Shown piece after piece: positions 33,577 to 46,733 of a DNA stretch of 64,000 nucleotides. The DNA comes from Malus domestica (lineage: Eukaryota > Streptophyta > Magnoliopsida > Rosales > Rosaceae): NCBI RefSeq assembly GCF_042453785.1, contig NC_091669.1, forward strand, positions 9,064,501 to 9,128,500, given 5' to 3'. Within the stretch, counting starts at the first letter, position 1. The number at the start of each line of letters is the position of its first letter. Both the position numbers and the translations under genes were made by a program. A model generated the notes under the pieces. It did not search any database, was not told the DNA's origin, and worked only from the letters and a program-made list of their open reading frames with translations.

Positions 33577-36561
33577 ATGGATTTTTCTGAGTCCACAAAA
33601 GTTGTGTACAATAGGATCCAGAAGATAGAGCCTGAAAATGTGTCCAAGATTATCGGGTATCTTCTGCTGCAAGATCATGGTGAGCGTGACATGATCCGAC
33701 TGGCTTTCAGCCCTGATAATTTGATCCAGTCTTTGATTAACAAAGCGAAAGCTGAGCTCGGGTTATGCAAACTGGCAGTGTCTGCTTCAATCTCACCTCA
33801 GGTGAACCAAGTTCCTGTTTCCGACTTACCTTTACAATTCACTCCATACAGTCCACGACCGGTTTCATCTCCCACAACCATCGGAGCAGCAAATCCATAT
33901 AGGGAACTGTCTGGTGATCAGCAACCACTGCAAGCCATAGAGTTTGTTCCACCAGGGTACTCAGATTCAGCGATTGAAGATTATCGCCTCCAAAATCAAA
34001 TGCAGTTTCTGCCCGAGTTTTCAAGCAATTACTGTTATCATGAACCTGCATTGAGTGTGAGAACCAGTCGAAGGTCTCCAAGCTTGCCTGAATTTCCCCT
34101 TAAGGTATGCCATTACTTCAATAAGGGGTTCTGTAAGCATGGAAGCAACTGCAGGTACTTCCATGGCCATCCCATGCCAGAAAGCTTTTCACAGTTTTGC
34201 AGCCAAAACTCAAATGAGCTTTCAAACGATGATCACGTTGTCTCCCCTGGCTCCCTTGAAAAGCTAGAGATTGAAATAATTGAGCTTTTGAAATCTAGAA
34301 GAGGGTTCCCAATATCAATTGCCTCTTTGCCGATGATGTACTATGAGAAATATGGGAGAACTCTTCAGGCCGAGGGATACCTCACTGAGAGCCAGAGACA
34401 TGGTAAAGCTGGCTACAGCCTGACAAAGCTTCTTGCTCGATTGAAGAACAGCATTCGCCTTATTGACAGGTAACTCTTTGTTAATTGCTAAAGTTTTTTC
34501 TCACATCATTTTTTTTGCTTGCTAGAAGTGCTTGACTCGAGTGGTTGTGCAGACCTCACGGACAGCACTCAGTTATATTGGCAGAAGATATCCCAAAATA
34601 CTTAGAGTATGCTGGTGAGAAAACAGAACCTGGTGGGATTATTGCTGGTTCTCGACAGATATATCTGACCTTTCCAGCCGAGAGTAATTTCACGGAGCAA
34701 GATGTTTCCAACTACTTCAAGTAAGGACACCAAAGAAATTTCCCTTTCAATTTCTTAACTGTTCATTTGAATTTGCTTATACTTTGAATATTGGTTGACA
34801 AACTTCTGGTTGATTTTTAAGTTTATCTGTATTTTGTAGCAAATATGGGCCAGTTCAAGATGTACGCATCCCGTGTCAACAGAAGAGGATGTTTGGTTTT
34901 GTCACCTTTGTTTATGCAGAGACGGTGAGGCATATTTTGTCAAAAGGGAATCCTCATTTTGTATGCGGGGCTCGTGTGCTGGTGAAACCTTACAGGGAAA
35001 AGTCTAGGCTTGTTGACAGGTAAAACATTTTTATTCGTTCAAAGTCAAAGTGATTGTCATTTTTGCTGTGCTTAGTTATATTTTACTCAAACCAAAGTGG
35101 TTATTTTCGTCTGTCCTTAGAAACCAATGAACATCTCTGAGCCTTATTTCTGCTTGTAGTTACAATTATGTTTATGTAAGTCTTGATGTTGTTGTGGTCT
35201 GCATTGAACTTAGCCTCTGATTTTGTTCTGTTTTTCCTCTATAGCATGACTTACTTATGCATCGTATTGTATAAGCGTTGTATAAGACGCTTCCTCATAT
35301 ACATTTTTTTATAGGTGGGAACCGGGTGCTACTTGTAGTTGGTTTCCATTAAGTGTGTCTGAACTTTTCCAGCAGAGTTTCTCTTACTTATGAATTACTT
35401 ACCAGCATTCTTAGCTTTCAAACTTATCTATACACCTATCGCTTCATTTCTCTCCTAACTAAAAGCAAATATAGCTTTTGTTCTCTAAAAGCAGAAATTA
35501 TGTCCACTAAAATTAGTTAAGACTAATTCATACTCTTAATTTCTTTTAATAGTCAACATTGTAGGTTTGGCCAGCTGGCACTTCTCCCTCGAAGAAAGTT
35601 GAAACTGCTTGCCTCCATTTTATACTAATCTGCTTTCGAAAATTGTTTTTCGTTTTCTTTTTCCCCTCAATTGCAGCCTAGCTTTTAATGCTTTATTAAC
35701 GGTTTCTGAAGTATCTGCTTATGTGTTCCATGTCTTCTCCCCTATGGTTTTCTACTAATGTTTAAACTTCTGAAGTTTATGTCACATGTGCAGGAAGTTT
35801 TCGGAGAAGATGCAGCACTCCACGTGCTACAATTCACATTTCATGGATGGAGATTCAGAGCTTCACCCAAGTAAGCAAATTCTTCAGATAAATGCAGTAA
35901 GTGTCTATTTTAACCTTTTTGGTTTTTGAAAGCACGTCTTAACTAATAGAATCTATGGTGTGCTTAATATAGTGCCCAGAGTTTGTGATAGCGCAAGATT
36001 TCTAAGGAAGCAGTTCATAGAGGAAAATGAGCAAGCACTCGAACTTGAGAGAAGGCGCCTCTCGGAGATGCATTTAGCAGCTAAGCCCTTATCCCATCAT
36101 TTCTATTATGGCTACTCGATGGATGAGCTTAAGCATCCAGAAGGTATACTAAATGCAACTTTTCAATTCATGATTTGTCTTTGCCTAGCTTATTTCTTGT
36201 TTTTTTTCGCCCATTTTCGAGCTAATATTCTTCCGGGATATGTCACTGTAGCCCATGCAGAGCAAGTGGAATTCCCATCCTCAAAGGAATTTAATTATTT
36301 TCTGGATGTTTTGAATAATGGTTCCACCAGTGAGGACAAAATCAGGCACATTAATACTAATTACAGTGGTCAGGATAGGTATACACACCATTGCTTGTTC
36401 ACGTTGAACTTGTAATACTTTAACCAATTTCTTTTTCATCTCGGTTATTTTCTTAACATTCTCTTCTTTGTTTACGCTTGCCATGCAGCGGTCAAGGAAT
36501 TAACCTTCCAGAGAGCCCATTCGCGACTCAAATGGCGAGTGGCATATCAACAGTTATATAG
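33577..36561 (+). CDS. CCCH zinc-finger protein with LOTUS (OST-HTH) and RRM domains
   Basis: A predicted RNA-binding regulator resembling Arabidopsis C3H18 (At2g05160). Seven coding exons with canonical borders: 33577-34469, 34553-34720, 34840-35019, 35794-35870, 35973-36143, 36261-36378, 36489-36561 (TAG). They sum to 1680 nt and 559 residues without a frame break. The N-terminus (about 1-65, [18 protein letters not shown]) resembles a PABC/MLLE-like helical domain. A single CX7CX5CX3H finger lies at 178-196 ([19 protein letters not shown]). A LOTUS domain spans about 226-310, and an RRM about 332-408, with RNP2 IYLTFP and RNP1 RMFGFVTF. A glutamate/arginine-rich helix follows. The start MDFSEST is the first in-frame ATG after the acceptor. 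A nuclear or cytoplasmic mRNA-regulating role is inferred. Confidence 0.93.
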
Positions 36562-37050
36562 GGGATTCAAACAAACAGTAAATTATAGAGAGGTAGAGCA
36601 CCGGATTCCTAGACTAAGACTAATTCGTGGTTTCGATACAGCAGGAGAGGCCTTCATATTCTTCTATTTTCATTATACTTTTACCTCAATTTCATCGGTC
36701 CGTCAGCTAAGTAGAGAGAGAGTTCATACCAACTGAAGAAGAAGAGAGAGACACAGTAGACAAGTTATGTTCTTCCCCAATGTTACACCGGGCGAAGGAG
36801 ATCGCAGAGAAGAAAAGACATAAAAGCTAATATGTGACAGGTTTTTTAAGCCTTTTTTTTTCTTTTTCTTCTTTGTTTTAATATAATCACAGAGGATGCA
36901 GCAAGGAAGAGATGGGTTTTTAGAAGTGACTGAGATATAGTTTGGTTTAGTTGAAGAAGAAGAAGAAGAAAGTAAGTAGTAGTAAAAATATGCAGGTGTG
37001 TGCAGAGTAAAGAAGAAAAGGTGTAGAGATCTCTGCGACATAAACAAATT
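36562..37050 (+). other. Probable 3'UTR of the CCCH gene
   Basis: Follows the stop codon directly and is AG/T-rich, with a T-run near 36843-36872. No other gene signal is seen. The polyadenylation site cannot be placed. Confidence 0.4.
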
Positions 37051-39130
37051 CTAATAATTTATACAAAGTTTCTATTTACCTTAGTAAATATGTTTCAAAA
37101 TTCCATGCACTATATGGATGATGAGATTTATACATCTAGAATTTTTCTACAGTGCTGTTAACTGCACTTTTAAAATGCGGATATGTTGTCAATATTGTTG
37201 ATACTTCGACCATACAAGATGGTTAACCGCACTATAGAAAAACTATACTTAGCGTTGATATTATGATACTTTATTTTATTTTGGACTGAAGGGTAGGCCA
37301 TATTTTGGTCCACCAACCTTGTATTCATAATTCATTCTCTTCCCATGATTAGGGGAATCAAAAGGTGGCATAATTAAATTATGGTAATTATGCTTAGTGG
37401 TTCTTGCATCATTTTGTTTTTCCTGCAATTAGTTTAACTTTTCTTCAGAATAAACATCTTTGTCTTGGTGTAGTTGTTATAAAGCAATGGAATTTATTGG
37501 TAGATTAAGCTTTTGTTAATGATCATTATTTTAATGAGTGATTAGGGTTTTGAAATTGCATGTCCTAAAAGTTGAGGGGATGTGATAGGAGGATTTTGAG
37601 GCTGGTGGTTGATAAATATGCAATGGCACCTTTCTCTTTCTTTCTGGCTTGAAGACAGAAATGGGACCTGGTTTTGATTTGTTTGATATTTGTAGGACCC
37701 TGTAATTATATGACCCTTCAATGTTAAGCTAGGGCACCAAAAGATATTGAGCTGTAAATTTGATATTTTATGTGAAGTCATGTAATATACAGCTAATCTT
37801 CATGAATCTCTAGTCCAAAATTGCTTAAAAATCCCAAGTGAAACAAAATTTCAAGGTTGTGAAAAGCTGTGTCATTGTAACTTGCAAGTGATACTATAGG
37901 CTTATCACCTCCTTTTTCACACAGAAAAAGATCGATTTTCTATGGTGCTTCGGAGTATTAGATACTTCAGACTTTTTAGTTGTTAGATCTTTGGTCAGAA
38001 ACACAAAAGTCAATATCTAATGGTTAAAAAGCTTAGAGTATCTTATAATTTAGAGCACTCTAGAATGGGTATCTTCTAAAATCGAATTTTCCTCGACAAG
38101 GCGCATGTAACTCAAATGGAGTGTTCACCGTTGCAATTGAGGTTGCGTTCTGTTCCCAAATGCCCCTTCCACAAATATTCCTCGGTCACGAAATCAGTCC
38201 CTCTTTTCATGTGGTACTTGTCATGCGATGCCTACTCTAGAAAAACGAGGATATAGCACAGTTACAAGACAGATTCTCTCGACAACAAAGATGGTGCTGC
38301 CTTGGCACATTAAATTCAAAGGTGGTCCATGATGTAAGCCCAAGACAAATTAGGTTTTTTAGGTGGCACTGATTATTTTGTCACATGATTGTGCTTGCTT
38401 GTTGGGAAACATTTACATTGAAACTATCGGATTGGTGAAACAGAGAATTTGTTAATCAACAAGAAAGCAGTCACGGCACTTCGTCTCCGCTGTTTACTGT
38501 CTACGGATTCTGCTCTGTTTCTCGTCTTGTACTTGGTTCTTCTTCCAAAGCTTTCTGTCAATTGGGACAACCGAGCAGAAAATTGTGCACACCGATGGTC
38601 CAACGTTTAACCTAAAAAAACATAAGGGTCTTGATCTTGTTTTTCACTCAACGGGCGGAATGATTCGAAATTAGATTCTCTTTTAATATCGAGAAGAGAA
38701 GTTAACGTGTTTGAACATACATCCATGGATATAAAATTTGTCAATCTGCGCAACAAATCTTTTTAATTTTCACAACATTGAAAAAACAGGAAAACTACTG
38801 CTAGAGTAGAAATTAGGAAGTGGGGGTTTTTTTCTAATGTACTTTCATGCAACGGGGGTGTCAGTGTTTGAAAATTGTAATAAACGATAAAGCGTGATTA
38901 ACTTGAAATACTGTCACGATACTCTTTATCATAAATGGTTTTGTACCGCTGAAGTGGCACAATCAGTACATTGCTATACATCATACATCATTAGGCAATT
39001 ACTTGGTCCTTGGGCAACTTTGAAATTCAACAAAGGCGCAGTCGGATCTATTTGAGAAGATGAAAGTGTTGATCATAAATAGTGAATCTGAAAACATAAG
39101 TTGTACAGGGATCCATAGAAGTTGAAGTTC
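37051..39130. other. Intergenic, no gene seen
   Basis: AT-rich sequence without a long open frame, known domain or clear repeat. The left end may still be 3'UTR of the CCCH gene. The right end is 3'UTR of the minus-strand DUF423 gene. Confidence 0.5.
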
Positions 39131-40633
39131 TTAGAATAGCAAGCTACCCCAAGCAGCGATGAAAGCAAAGCCACCGAAAGGAGCCAATGTCGAGTACTTT
39201 CTATCCTCAAGGAATGCCACAGTATAACACCTGCAAAATCACAATATTTCAATCAGTATTAACTTCTGAGAATGAGAATACAGTGCAAGCACTGCCATGA
39301 ATATTGTTTCCTCGCAGAAAAGCAACCGGAAAAGGTCCCCTGGAAAGATGCATAGACTCCGCACTCAAGGCAGAACCCTCAACGTGCAGTTTGCCAAATG
39401 CCAAGCCTTGAGCGACTAGCAAACGAGGATTTCTTGAGTCCAGAAACGAAATATTGACACCCTGACCCTACACATCGCTACCATTGCAATAAGCACGTAC
39501 GTAATGTCACTGTGCCAATTAACCGTTTGATACATTTTTCCATCCAGAACCCCCATTACTCATAGAGTATAGGATTATGCCATGCCGACAAACAAAAACG
39601 ATTCTCAATCTTGCATATATCATACATAAAGATGTCCCTCTCTGGAAAAGTAAAATACACAAAGCCAACTGCATTTGTAGTTATATTAACCGTAGGCTAG
39701 TTCTGTGACTTCATTTGCATCCTAACAAATAACAAGGCAAGTGATTTTACTCGAATTTCAGATTCAACTAGCTTCATTTAGCAAAGAAACCTTGAAATGC
39801 GAATGAATGTTTTAACACGATAAACATAGTGTTTCAGTATAAACTTAACCAAGCAATTAGATAAAAAAGAAGAAGTGCAGAGGCATGGAACTTACGTCCC
39901 GGAGAATGCGAGTATTCCAGTAGTCAAAAGGCCTCCAAACTGCAAAACAAAGATGAAATTAGAATATGTACTCACAGACGAATTCGCAGACGAGCAACTG
40001 ATTAACAAATATCACAAAACTTGAAATTGAGCAATCACCACACATGCCCGAATGTTAAGATTCAGACCCGCAGACGATGGTTTGAATTCAACTCAAAGTA
40101 AATTGATAAAGTTTTAAACTTTTTAACTCACAATGGTGGGGCGTTTCGTGATGGGGGCAGCAAGGAGAGCTGCTGTGTGAACCAAATGGTACAGAGACGC
40201 CGTCTGCCAAACCTAACCCATTATTTGCAACACAATCAAATCCCAGAAAATTCAAAAACTGAACATAAAACCATGAAAAATATGAGTTAAAATCAAATGG
40301 GAAATAGAGTATGAACCTCTTTGTAAGTTGGGTTTTGGGGTTTGAAGCCATGGGCGCCATATGTGCCCAACCCCAGTGCTGCCATTCCTGTTTTCATAAA
40401 ATTCACAAATTGGGTTTTCTCAGATTTGATAGAAATAACAAAAAGGAGATTGAATTTATACAAATTAAGGGTTTATATATATATATATACATGCTAATAA
40501 ATATTGCGATTTCATGGAGACTGTGGATCCCAAAAAACAGCAAAGATTAAAACTTTTCGAGTGTGGGATAGTAAAAGCGTAAATTAGAAATACCAGAGAG
40601 CGCGGCTACTTTATGCCACAGCTGAGGATCCAT
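39131..40633 (-). CDS. DUF423/TMEM256-like small membrane protein
   Basis: Five exons on the minus strand with canonical borders: 40633-40594 (ATG), 40387-40317, 40212-40132, 39939-39896 and 39230-39131 (TAA), 336 nt and 111 residues. The protein starts MDPQLWHKVAALS and contains the family hallmarks GLGTYGAHGF and ASLYHLVHTAALLA. It ends APFGGFAFIAAWGSLLF. Four hydrophobic segments can be seen, and the length is normal for the family. The biochemical function of DUF423/TMEM256 proteins is not established; a membrane location is inferred from hydrophobicity. The exons are short and the first intron begins after only 40 coding bases. Confidence 0.9.
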
Positions 40634-41200
40634 TGTTGTTTCTTCTCCTGCTTCTGTTTCAGTGCCTCTCTCACTTTCTGGTGTATGGGGATTGGCGGTG
40701 GTTCTGGAAACTGGAAAGAGGTTTGCCAGTAAGAGTCCCTGTTCCTAAACGGCGTCGTATTTAACTTTTTGTCCTTTTAGTTATTGAAATTAGAAGATCA
40801 GAAAAGGTAATGATTTTCGAGCTCTCGTTTTTTTATTCCTTCTTAAGCTCCTTCACTTATTTCCTTCCTAAGCCCCTTCACTTATTATTTCTATCTCGTA
40901 ACTTTATTTAATCAATCTGATGACGAGAAAAATAGAGATGAAATCAATACAGAAAAACTCGAGTGACAAAATCAACTCCCCTGGAACACTTGGATGAGTG
41001 CGGGACATCTTTTGATCTAAAGCTTCACCCTCTCTCGCCACTTGAGCTAACTCTGAGCGCTCGAAAACAAACAAAATTTAAAGTCTGTTATCGACATGCT
41101 AATTTTTTCTCCGACTATATGGTCGGAAAAGCGAAAACAACGAAGCAACCGTCATCCCAGACCGAGATTTGCCAGCCTTGTCATCCTGCAAACTGAAAGA
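40634..41200. other. Intergenic between DUF423 and J-domain genes
   Basis: Contains the promoter and leader of the DUF423 gene (right of 40633) and then unassigned sequence. An open frame at 40963-41196 has no recognisable feature. Confidence 0.4.
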
Positions 41201-41641
41201 GCACTACAAGGAGCTCAGTCCAAAGTGGAAACCCTATCAGCAATATTGTTTAAGCGTTCAAAAATATAAACACAGAAAATATGATAAGATAAATGCAACA
41301 GATTGGCAAGAAAATTCAGATTAAAAGTAAAAAATTGCACCAATTAAATAACTGTTGATTTCCCAATCTGTCCTGAATAAGGTGTTACAACTCTCCTGGA
41401 TAAGTCACAACTATGAGGGTAATTATGTAAAACAAAGCAGTCATTAGACTCTGAAACTGTTGTCACAAGTTTTACTGGGTAAAACATAGCACCCCGTAAA
41501 ATCATTTGGGGTTTATGTTTCTCTGGCCACTTGCCAAAGGGTGACATATTTGTACAGTTAAAACCTACATGTTGTCTAAAGAATGCTAGAACGTAACAAC
41601 TCCCGAGCAACTCTTGCTTCCCTGCTTTTAGCATGTCGCGC

Positions 41642-43753
41642 TTAAGCCTCAGGTTCCACTGCAGCGTGAAGAAGCTCGTCGGGAGTTGCAGCTGGATCAA
41701 GATCCCAGCACTTACCCGGCAGCTTACTCTGTTCTCCCATGAGTAGCCACGATGGCACCTGGTGCGAGAAGCGTAGCATCTCTCTTTTTGGAATCCATTG
41801 AATGGCTGCTTTGTCTGTATTGCTTTGGTATACTGTCTTGAATCCAGACAGTTTCACAAGGGGGGATACACAGACACCAAGATCTTCGGAGTAATCATCA
41901 AGAACTTCCACCATTACGTACTGGTGCCTCACTTCACCTGGAGTTGATCTGTCCCAATTTTTTGACCAGTTTCGATACATAGCCCAAATGTCTCCGCTTC
42001 TGGGGTATATCCGAACACAGCCTCCTCTGCCTGCTTTCTCCCGGCTCAAAACATGAGAGAAAATGTTAACTTGCTCAATGACATCAAGATTCCGTGCCCT
42101 AAAATTTCCACAGGATTTGGTAAACCCACAATCTAGCCAGTTCACGAACCCGAATTCACTATCAGTTTTAGAGTTCAAGTAAGTAATGACCAACTTGAAT
42201 GGTTTTACAGAAACCACTTCACGAATCAGACAGTACAGGCGAGGCATACCATCTTCTTCATCATACAAAGCCCAAATTTGCTTTGGCTTGAAAGATTCTT
42301 CTGACCTATCTTTATCAAAATCATGGAAGTCGGGGTCAGGGACAGTTATGCAGAGAGGCTCAGTATTCTTTATCTCTAATTTATGTGCTTGTGCAACTTC
42401 TGGTTGACGCACTTCAGCCTCTCTTTTTGTGTTCTTTACAGCAGCAGCAGCAGCTGCCGCTTCTGATGCCAACTTAAACTCGTCTAATTTCTTCAAAATT
42501 TCAGTTCTTGCCTTTTCAAGCAATAACCTCTTAGTATCAAAAGCCGGTGCCATGGAGCAACGTCTAATTGGAAGTTCCCCTGAACTAGGAATTTTCTGAT
42601 CATTTCCAATGCTCCCATTTCCATTGGCTAGTTTTGCTTCTAAAGCAGATTTTGATACTTTTTCGTCAAGCCCATTTCTAAAACTCGCTCCCACAGTAAG
42701 CTTCCTTTTCTTATCCCGTCCATTGCTCTTAGATTCAGGCGGCTCATTAAAGCTAGCAGGCACGTTCAGCTCCACTTTAGCCACAGCAGTTGTAACGGAA
42801 CGTTTTCCATTCACTCTTGATTTCACCTTCTCTCTAGCTTTCTTAACATTTCCATTTGACTGATAAACAGTACCAGGGGATATAGCTGATGACCCATGAG
42901 GAGCTGCAACACCAGCAGAGGTTCCAGAATATGAGTTCCACTGAAACGACATGTTTGAAGTATATTCATACCCATGTCCAGAATGCAAACTTGAGACCCC
43001 GTTTCCTGGGAAAAAGGTGCCATTGCTTGGAACATACGTAACCCCATCAAATCCATGATTCGCATACCCATTGCTAGGCATATACGACCAAGGACAAGGA
43101 GTATAAGGAAAAGAACCATTTGCTGGGGCCGCCCCAGATTCCACAGCAATGAAAATACCTCGGCAGTTTTTACATGAAAGTCTTTTGTTCACATACTTAC
43201 GGAGATACTCATACTGAACCTTGCAAGAAGTGCAGACGGTCCAGAAAGTGTCAAGCCTACCATGAGATGCTGATGAACTGGAACAATTGTTGAAACCTGG
43301 AACCCCACCAGCGTGAACTGAAGACAAATTGGGCTGATTAACTGCGGCTGCCAAGTGTTTATTTCTCTGAAGATCATACAATCTTTTCTTAGCAGTGTCG
43401 GACAACACAGTAACTGCTTCAGAAACAAGTTTGAAAGCCCCGTCAGCTCCCACACATTTGTTCTTATCAGGGTGGAGCAAAACAGCCATCTTTTTGTACT
43501 GCTTCTTCACTGCATATTTACTTGCAGAAGGCTTCAGTCCAAGAATTTTATAATGATCCATTTCACCATAATATTTTGCCTCAGACGCAACATAAACATC
43601 AAATGTGGCCAGCATATGAGATATGCCCTCCAGTTCCGGGTACAGTGATTTAGCTTTTACTGCATACGTGATGGCACCTGCAAAATCTTTCTCAAAAAAT
43701 CGCTTCTCAGCGATCTCTTTCGCTTTAAGAGCCTCCTCCATGTTAACTTCCAT
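41642..43753 (-). CDS. J-domain (DnaJ) protein with DUF3444
   Basis: An intronless coding sequence of 703 residues, a plant-specific class of HSP70 co-chaperone. I chose the ATG at 43753 (MEVNMEEALKAKEIAEKRF) because that start is conserved in the family; an upstream in-frame ATG at 43795 lacks similarity. Residues 66-130 form the J domain, with HPD at 94-96. A CX2C...CX2C ribbon-like stretch follows (VCTSCKVQYEY ... CKNC). A low-complexity middle with basic nuclear-localisation-like runs (GRDKKRKL) leads to DUF3444 from about residue 475 to 690 (KPKQIWALYDEEDGMPRLY; SGDIWAMYRNW). It likely recruits HSP70; client and location are unknown. From memory it resembles Arabidopsis At2g05230/At2g05250. 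Confidence 0.92.
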   Translation of the reverse strand: MEVNMEEALKAKEIAEKRFFEKDFAGAITYAVKAKSLYPELEGISHMLATFDVYVASEAKYYGEMDHYKILGLKPSASKYAVKKQYKKMAVLLHPDKNKCVGADGAFKLVSEAVTVLSDTAKKRLYDLQRNKHLAAAVNQPNLSSVHAGGVPGFNNCSSSSASHGRLDTFWTVCTSCKVQYEYLRKYVNKRLSCKNCRGIFIAVESGAAPANGSFPYTPCPWSYMPSNGYANHGFDGVTYVPSNGTFFPGNGVSSLHSGHGYEYTSNMSFQWNSYSGTSAGVAAPHGSSAISPGTVYQSNGNVKKAREKVKSRVNGKRSVTTAVAKVELNVPASFNEPPESKSNGRDKKRKLTVGASFRNGLDEKVSKSALEAKLANGNGSIGNDQKIPSSGELPIRRCSMAPAFDTKRLLLEKARTEILKKLDEFKLASEAAAAAAAVKNTKREAEVRQPEVAQAHKLEIKNTEPLCITVPDPDFHDFDKDRSEESFKPKQIWALYDEEDGMPRLYCLIREVVSVKPFKLVITYLNSKTDSEFGFVNWLDCGFTKSCGNFRARNLDVIEQVNIFSHVLSREKAGRGGCVRIYPRSGDIWAMYRNWSKNWDRSTPGEVRHQYVMVEVLDDYSEDLGVCVSPLVKLSGFKTVYQSNTDKAAIQWIPKREMLRFSHQVPSWLLMGEQSKLPGKCWDLDPAATPDELLHAAVEPEA

Positions 43754-44620
43754 GTAGGAGTAGAGATCACTTGAAAACCAAAAATCTCGAAACAAAATCT
43801 ACAACCAACCCAATGTGCTTAACTGTAGAAATAGCTGAATTCTCATATGTAACCACATTTTCATTTCTGCAAAAGATAAAATCAAGAATCTTTATGAGTA
43901 TCAAACTTCAATTTTCTACTTAGCACTGTGACTGGCTAAGCCATTCAAATTTCTCTCATTAAGACATTAATACCCATAAATGCCGAAATCATTTACCAGG
44001 CTAAAACAAAATTCAATTTCAAATCTCAACCCAGAAGCAATGCTAATCAATCCAAAATTAATCCAATCACCAAAACGGCTTATAATTATCAGATTAACCC
44101 TATTTTACAGCGAAAAATTACGATCCATGCAACATAAATGCGAAGAAAATCGAGTTTAACTTTCCATCATTTTCCTCAGTTTTTTTTCTCGGCAGCCAAA
44201 CACCCTAAACCAGCTATCAAAACAAAGAATCTAGCACTTCAAACCCACTAACAAGCATGCAAATCATCTCAATTTTCCAAATCAAGCCCCAAATTCCACT
44301 AAATTCCACAGCTTCACAACTATGCACAGAGATCGAAAACCAAAATCTAAAATCCAAAATATTATTAACCCAGATTAAAAATTCAGCACGAAACCAAAGT
44401 AAAAAGTAAAAAAAATTGACTCACTGAAACTCGAGCCGAATGAAGGTGAAGAAGAAAACCCAGATCGCCACGTGTGCTTGGGAGCTCGAGCAAAATCAAT
44501 CAAGCTCAGCTAATTGCAAATCTCACTGTATCTAAAGCACAAATCACTGAGAGAGAAACTCATTTTTAACAACCCAAGAGTGGAAAGAAGGTTTACCAAA
44601 CGGTAAAGTTTCTATTTTTA
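43754..44620 (-). other. 5' leader of the J-domain gene with a probable 558-bp intron
   Basis: Reading the minus strand, a donor CA|GTGAGT at 44424 and an acceptor CTTTTGCAG ending at 43867 would remove 44424-43867. That leaves a non-coding first exon at about 44425-44600. 5'UTR introns are common in this class. This is inferred from splice signals only. Confidence 0.5.
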
Positions 44621-46396
44621 GGGTTTTTGCTGCGAAATCGGGTGGTTGGGTCGGCGGATTTGGTGCTGGCGATGGCCGAGTGCGGCGATCGACGGCGTGG
44701 AATTGGCGATTCCGTCGATATAGGTGTCGGAGATTTGGACAGGATTAATTTTTTGGTAAAAAGTTGGTTTGAATTTTTTTTTTTAATTTTCAGTGGGAGT
44801 AAACAGTGTGTTAATAGTATTTAATGGTGAGGGTTGCTATTCTGCGCTGCCATGTGTTAACGGCGTTACTTTTTTTCCGTTTGGATTAGGGGAGTGTTTG
44901 GTAGTGGGCAGAAGAAGTGGACTTGGATTAAGCTAATTGTTTAATCAATTTATTTGGCTGAGATTTGGTAAATAGCTTCATTTGATTATTACTAATTAAT
45001 ATGCTAAGGATATCATGTTTTTAGATCATATTTTGTATCACAGATTTTGACGTTAAAATTCAATTTTTATTTTATGATTTAATGAAAAAATTCAACATCA
45101 ATCGTCTCATCGTGTAGTCTATAAATAGTATAACTTAAGTAGTTGGATTTTCTAGAATTATGAATAATCTTACAACAATCATATATGAAAAGGGAATTGT
45201 TATTGACACTCCAAAAATCTAATTGTGCACTCCAAAATTTCTATATTTAGTAAGAAAAATACTTTTATAAAAAGTCCACAATTAAATTTTTGAAGTGCCA
45301 ATAATAGTTCTCTGAAATTGTGCAAAATTATCTAATTTATGTAAGTATTGGGCTTTCCATTTCCGAAGCCTTATTGGGCTTTTACCTGGATCTACTTTGT
45401 AGTTCTTTCCTTACCCTTGGTGTTATAATTACTTTTAATAATTACTTTTAATTCAAATCACTGAGCACCAAGTATTGTTTTTGACCCCGAATGACATGTT
45501 TTCTTCAATGAAAATTTCGAAAATTTCAAGTATTTTATCAAAAGTGTAACTTTTTATATACTTTTTGTCACCTCATGTTTATGGCACAATATTTTATTAG
45601 GTTGACGCATAAATTGACGTTAAAATGTAAGGTGACAGAGAGAGTCCATGAAAAGTCATTCTTTGAGAGTCTCCTTAGCATTTCTCTTATGTTATTTATG
45701 TAGCTATCCGGGTTTTCCTTTTTCGAAGCCCTATTCAGTTTTTTTCGACTTGCTTTCTAGTTATTTTTCCTTGATTTCAAAGTCTTGTCTTATTCTGATT
45801 CTTGACTACCTTGCATTTACTACAACGTGAGTATTAAAAGTAAAACAAGTTTTGATTACACAATAAAATTTATAATCAAGTACCTCAAAAATCAAGAATC
45901 ATATCAATCGCTTTCCAAATACACAACTTTCTTATGTAAGTAGAAAATGCCTAACCACATTCCATTGTTGGTGTTCCATTTGTTATTTGTAGCATCCACA
46001 GCCATCACATATCATGTTAGTTAGCATATCAAGTAGCTCCTGGTAACGTTTTCTTTACTTGTCTCTTTGGACAAGATTGCCACCCGTGTGTGGATGTGAC
46101 ATATACTACTTTAACTTCATCACTTTTACCTTACATGCTGGGTTAAAATTGGAATTATGCTATAAATAACATTTTTTACTACCTATCTCCCTTGTGTGTT
46201 CTAGGGAGAGATTTTTCAATGTGTCTGAAGAACAGACGGTACGTCTTATGTTATTATACAAGTAGATGAAAGCTCTTGGAGAGTGTATAGTGTGAGTTTT
46301 GTGGATCATGCGCTCATATTTTTTAAGACTTACATCAAACAGATTTATTGTTACCGTAACGTTTTAGTTCAATGATACAATATATAAAAATTTATC
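44621..46396. other. AT-rich intergenic sequence, no gene seen
   Basis: Short open frames only. I see no known domain, RNA gene or clear element ends before the 337-bp duplicated flank begins at 46397. Confidence 0.5.
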
Positions 46397-46733
46397 TTCA
46401 CATGATATTTCATTATTGTACTGAACAGTCACATGATGATAAACCCGTTCCATACAACTTTCAGTATTCTTCAACATTTCAGCTTTGTATGGGAAGACAA
46501 AATAAATAATGAATTACTGGTGCTCTTTTTCTTTTCTTTTTTCCAATTGGTATTATATTCTTCTTCTTTTGGCCCGTAAGTTTTGTCTGGTATTAAATTG
46601 AAATCTTCTAGGACAGATACCCAATCTCATCAAATACTATTATATCTTCTATTAAAAAAAAACAAAAAGAAAATTCATGAAAAATGTTTGAAAACTTTGA
46701 GTTTTAATTAAAAAAACAAAAAAATGTTGTAAG
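46397..46733. repeat. Left copy of a 337-bp host direct repeat flanking Copia 2
   Basis: Starts ttcacatgatatttcatta and ends atgttgtaag directly at the LTR. The same 337 bp are at 53438-53774, with one difference that I can see (ttcagct versus ttcacct). The right part overlaps the short-element family also found at 12141-12296. Confidence 0.95.

Noticed and set aside
43754..43795. Upstream ATG of the J-domain gene as the start
   Set aside because: The 14 extra residues are not like the family start; MEVNMEEALKAKE fits better.
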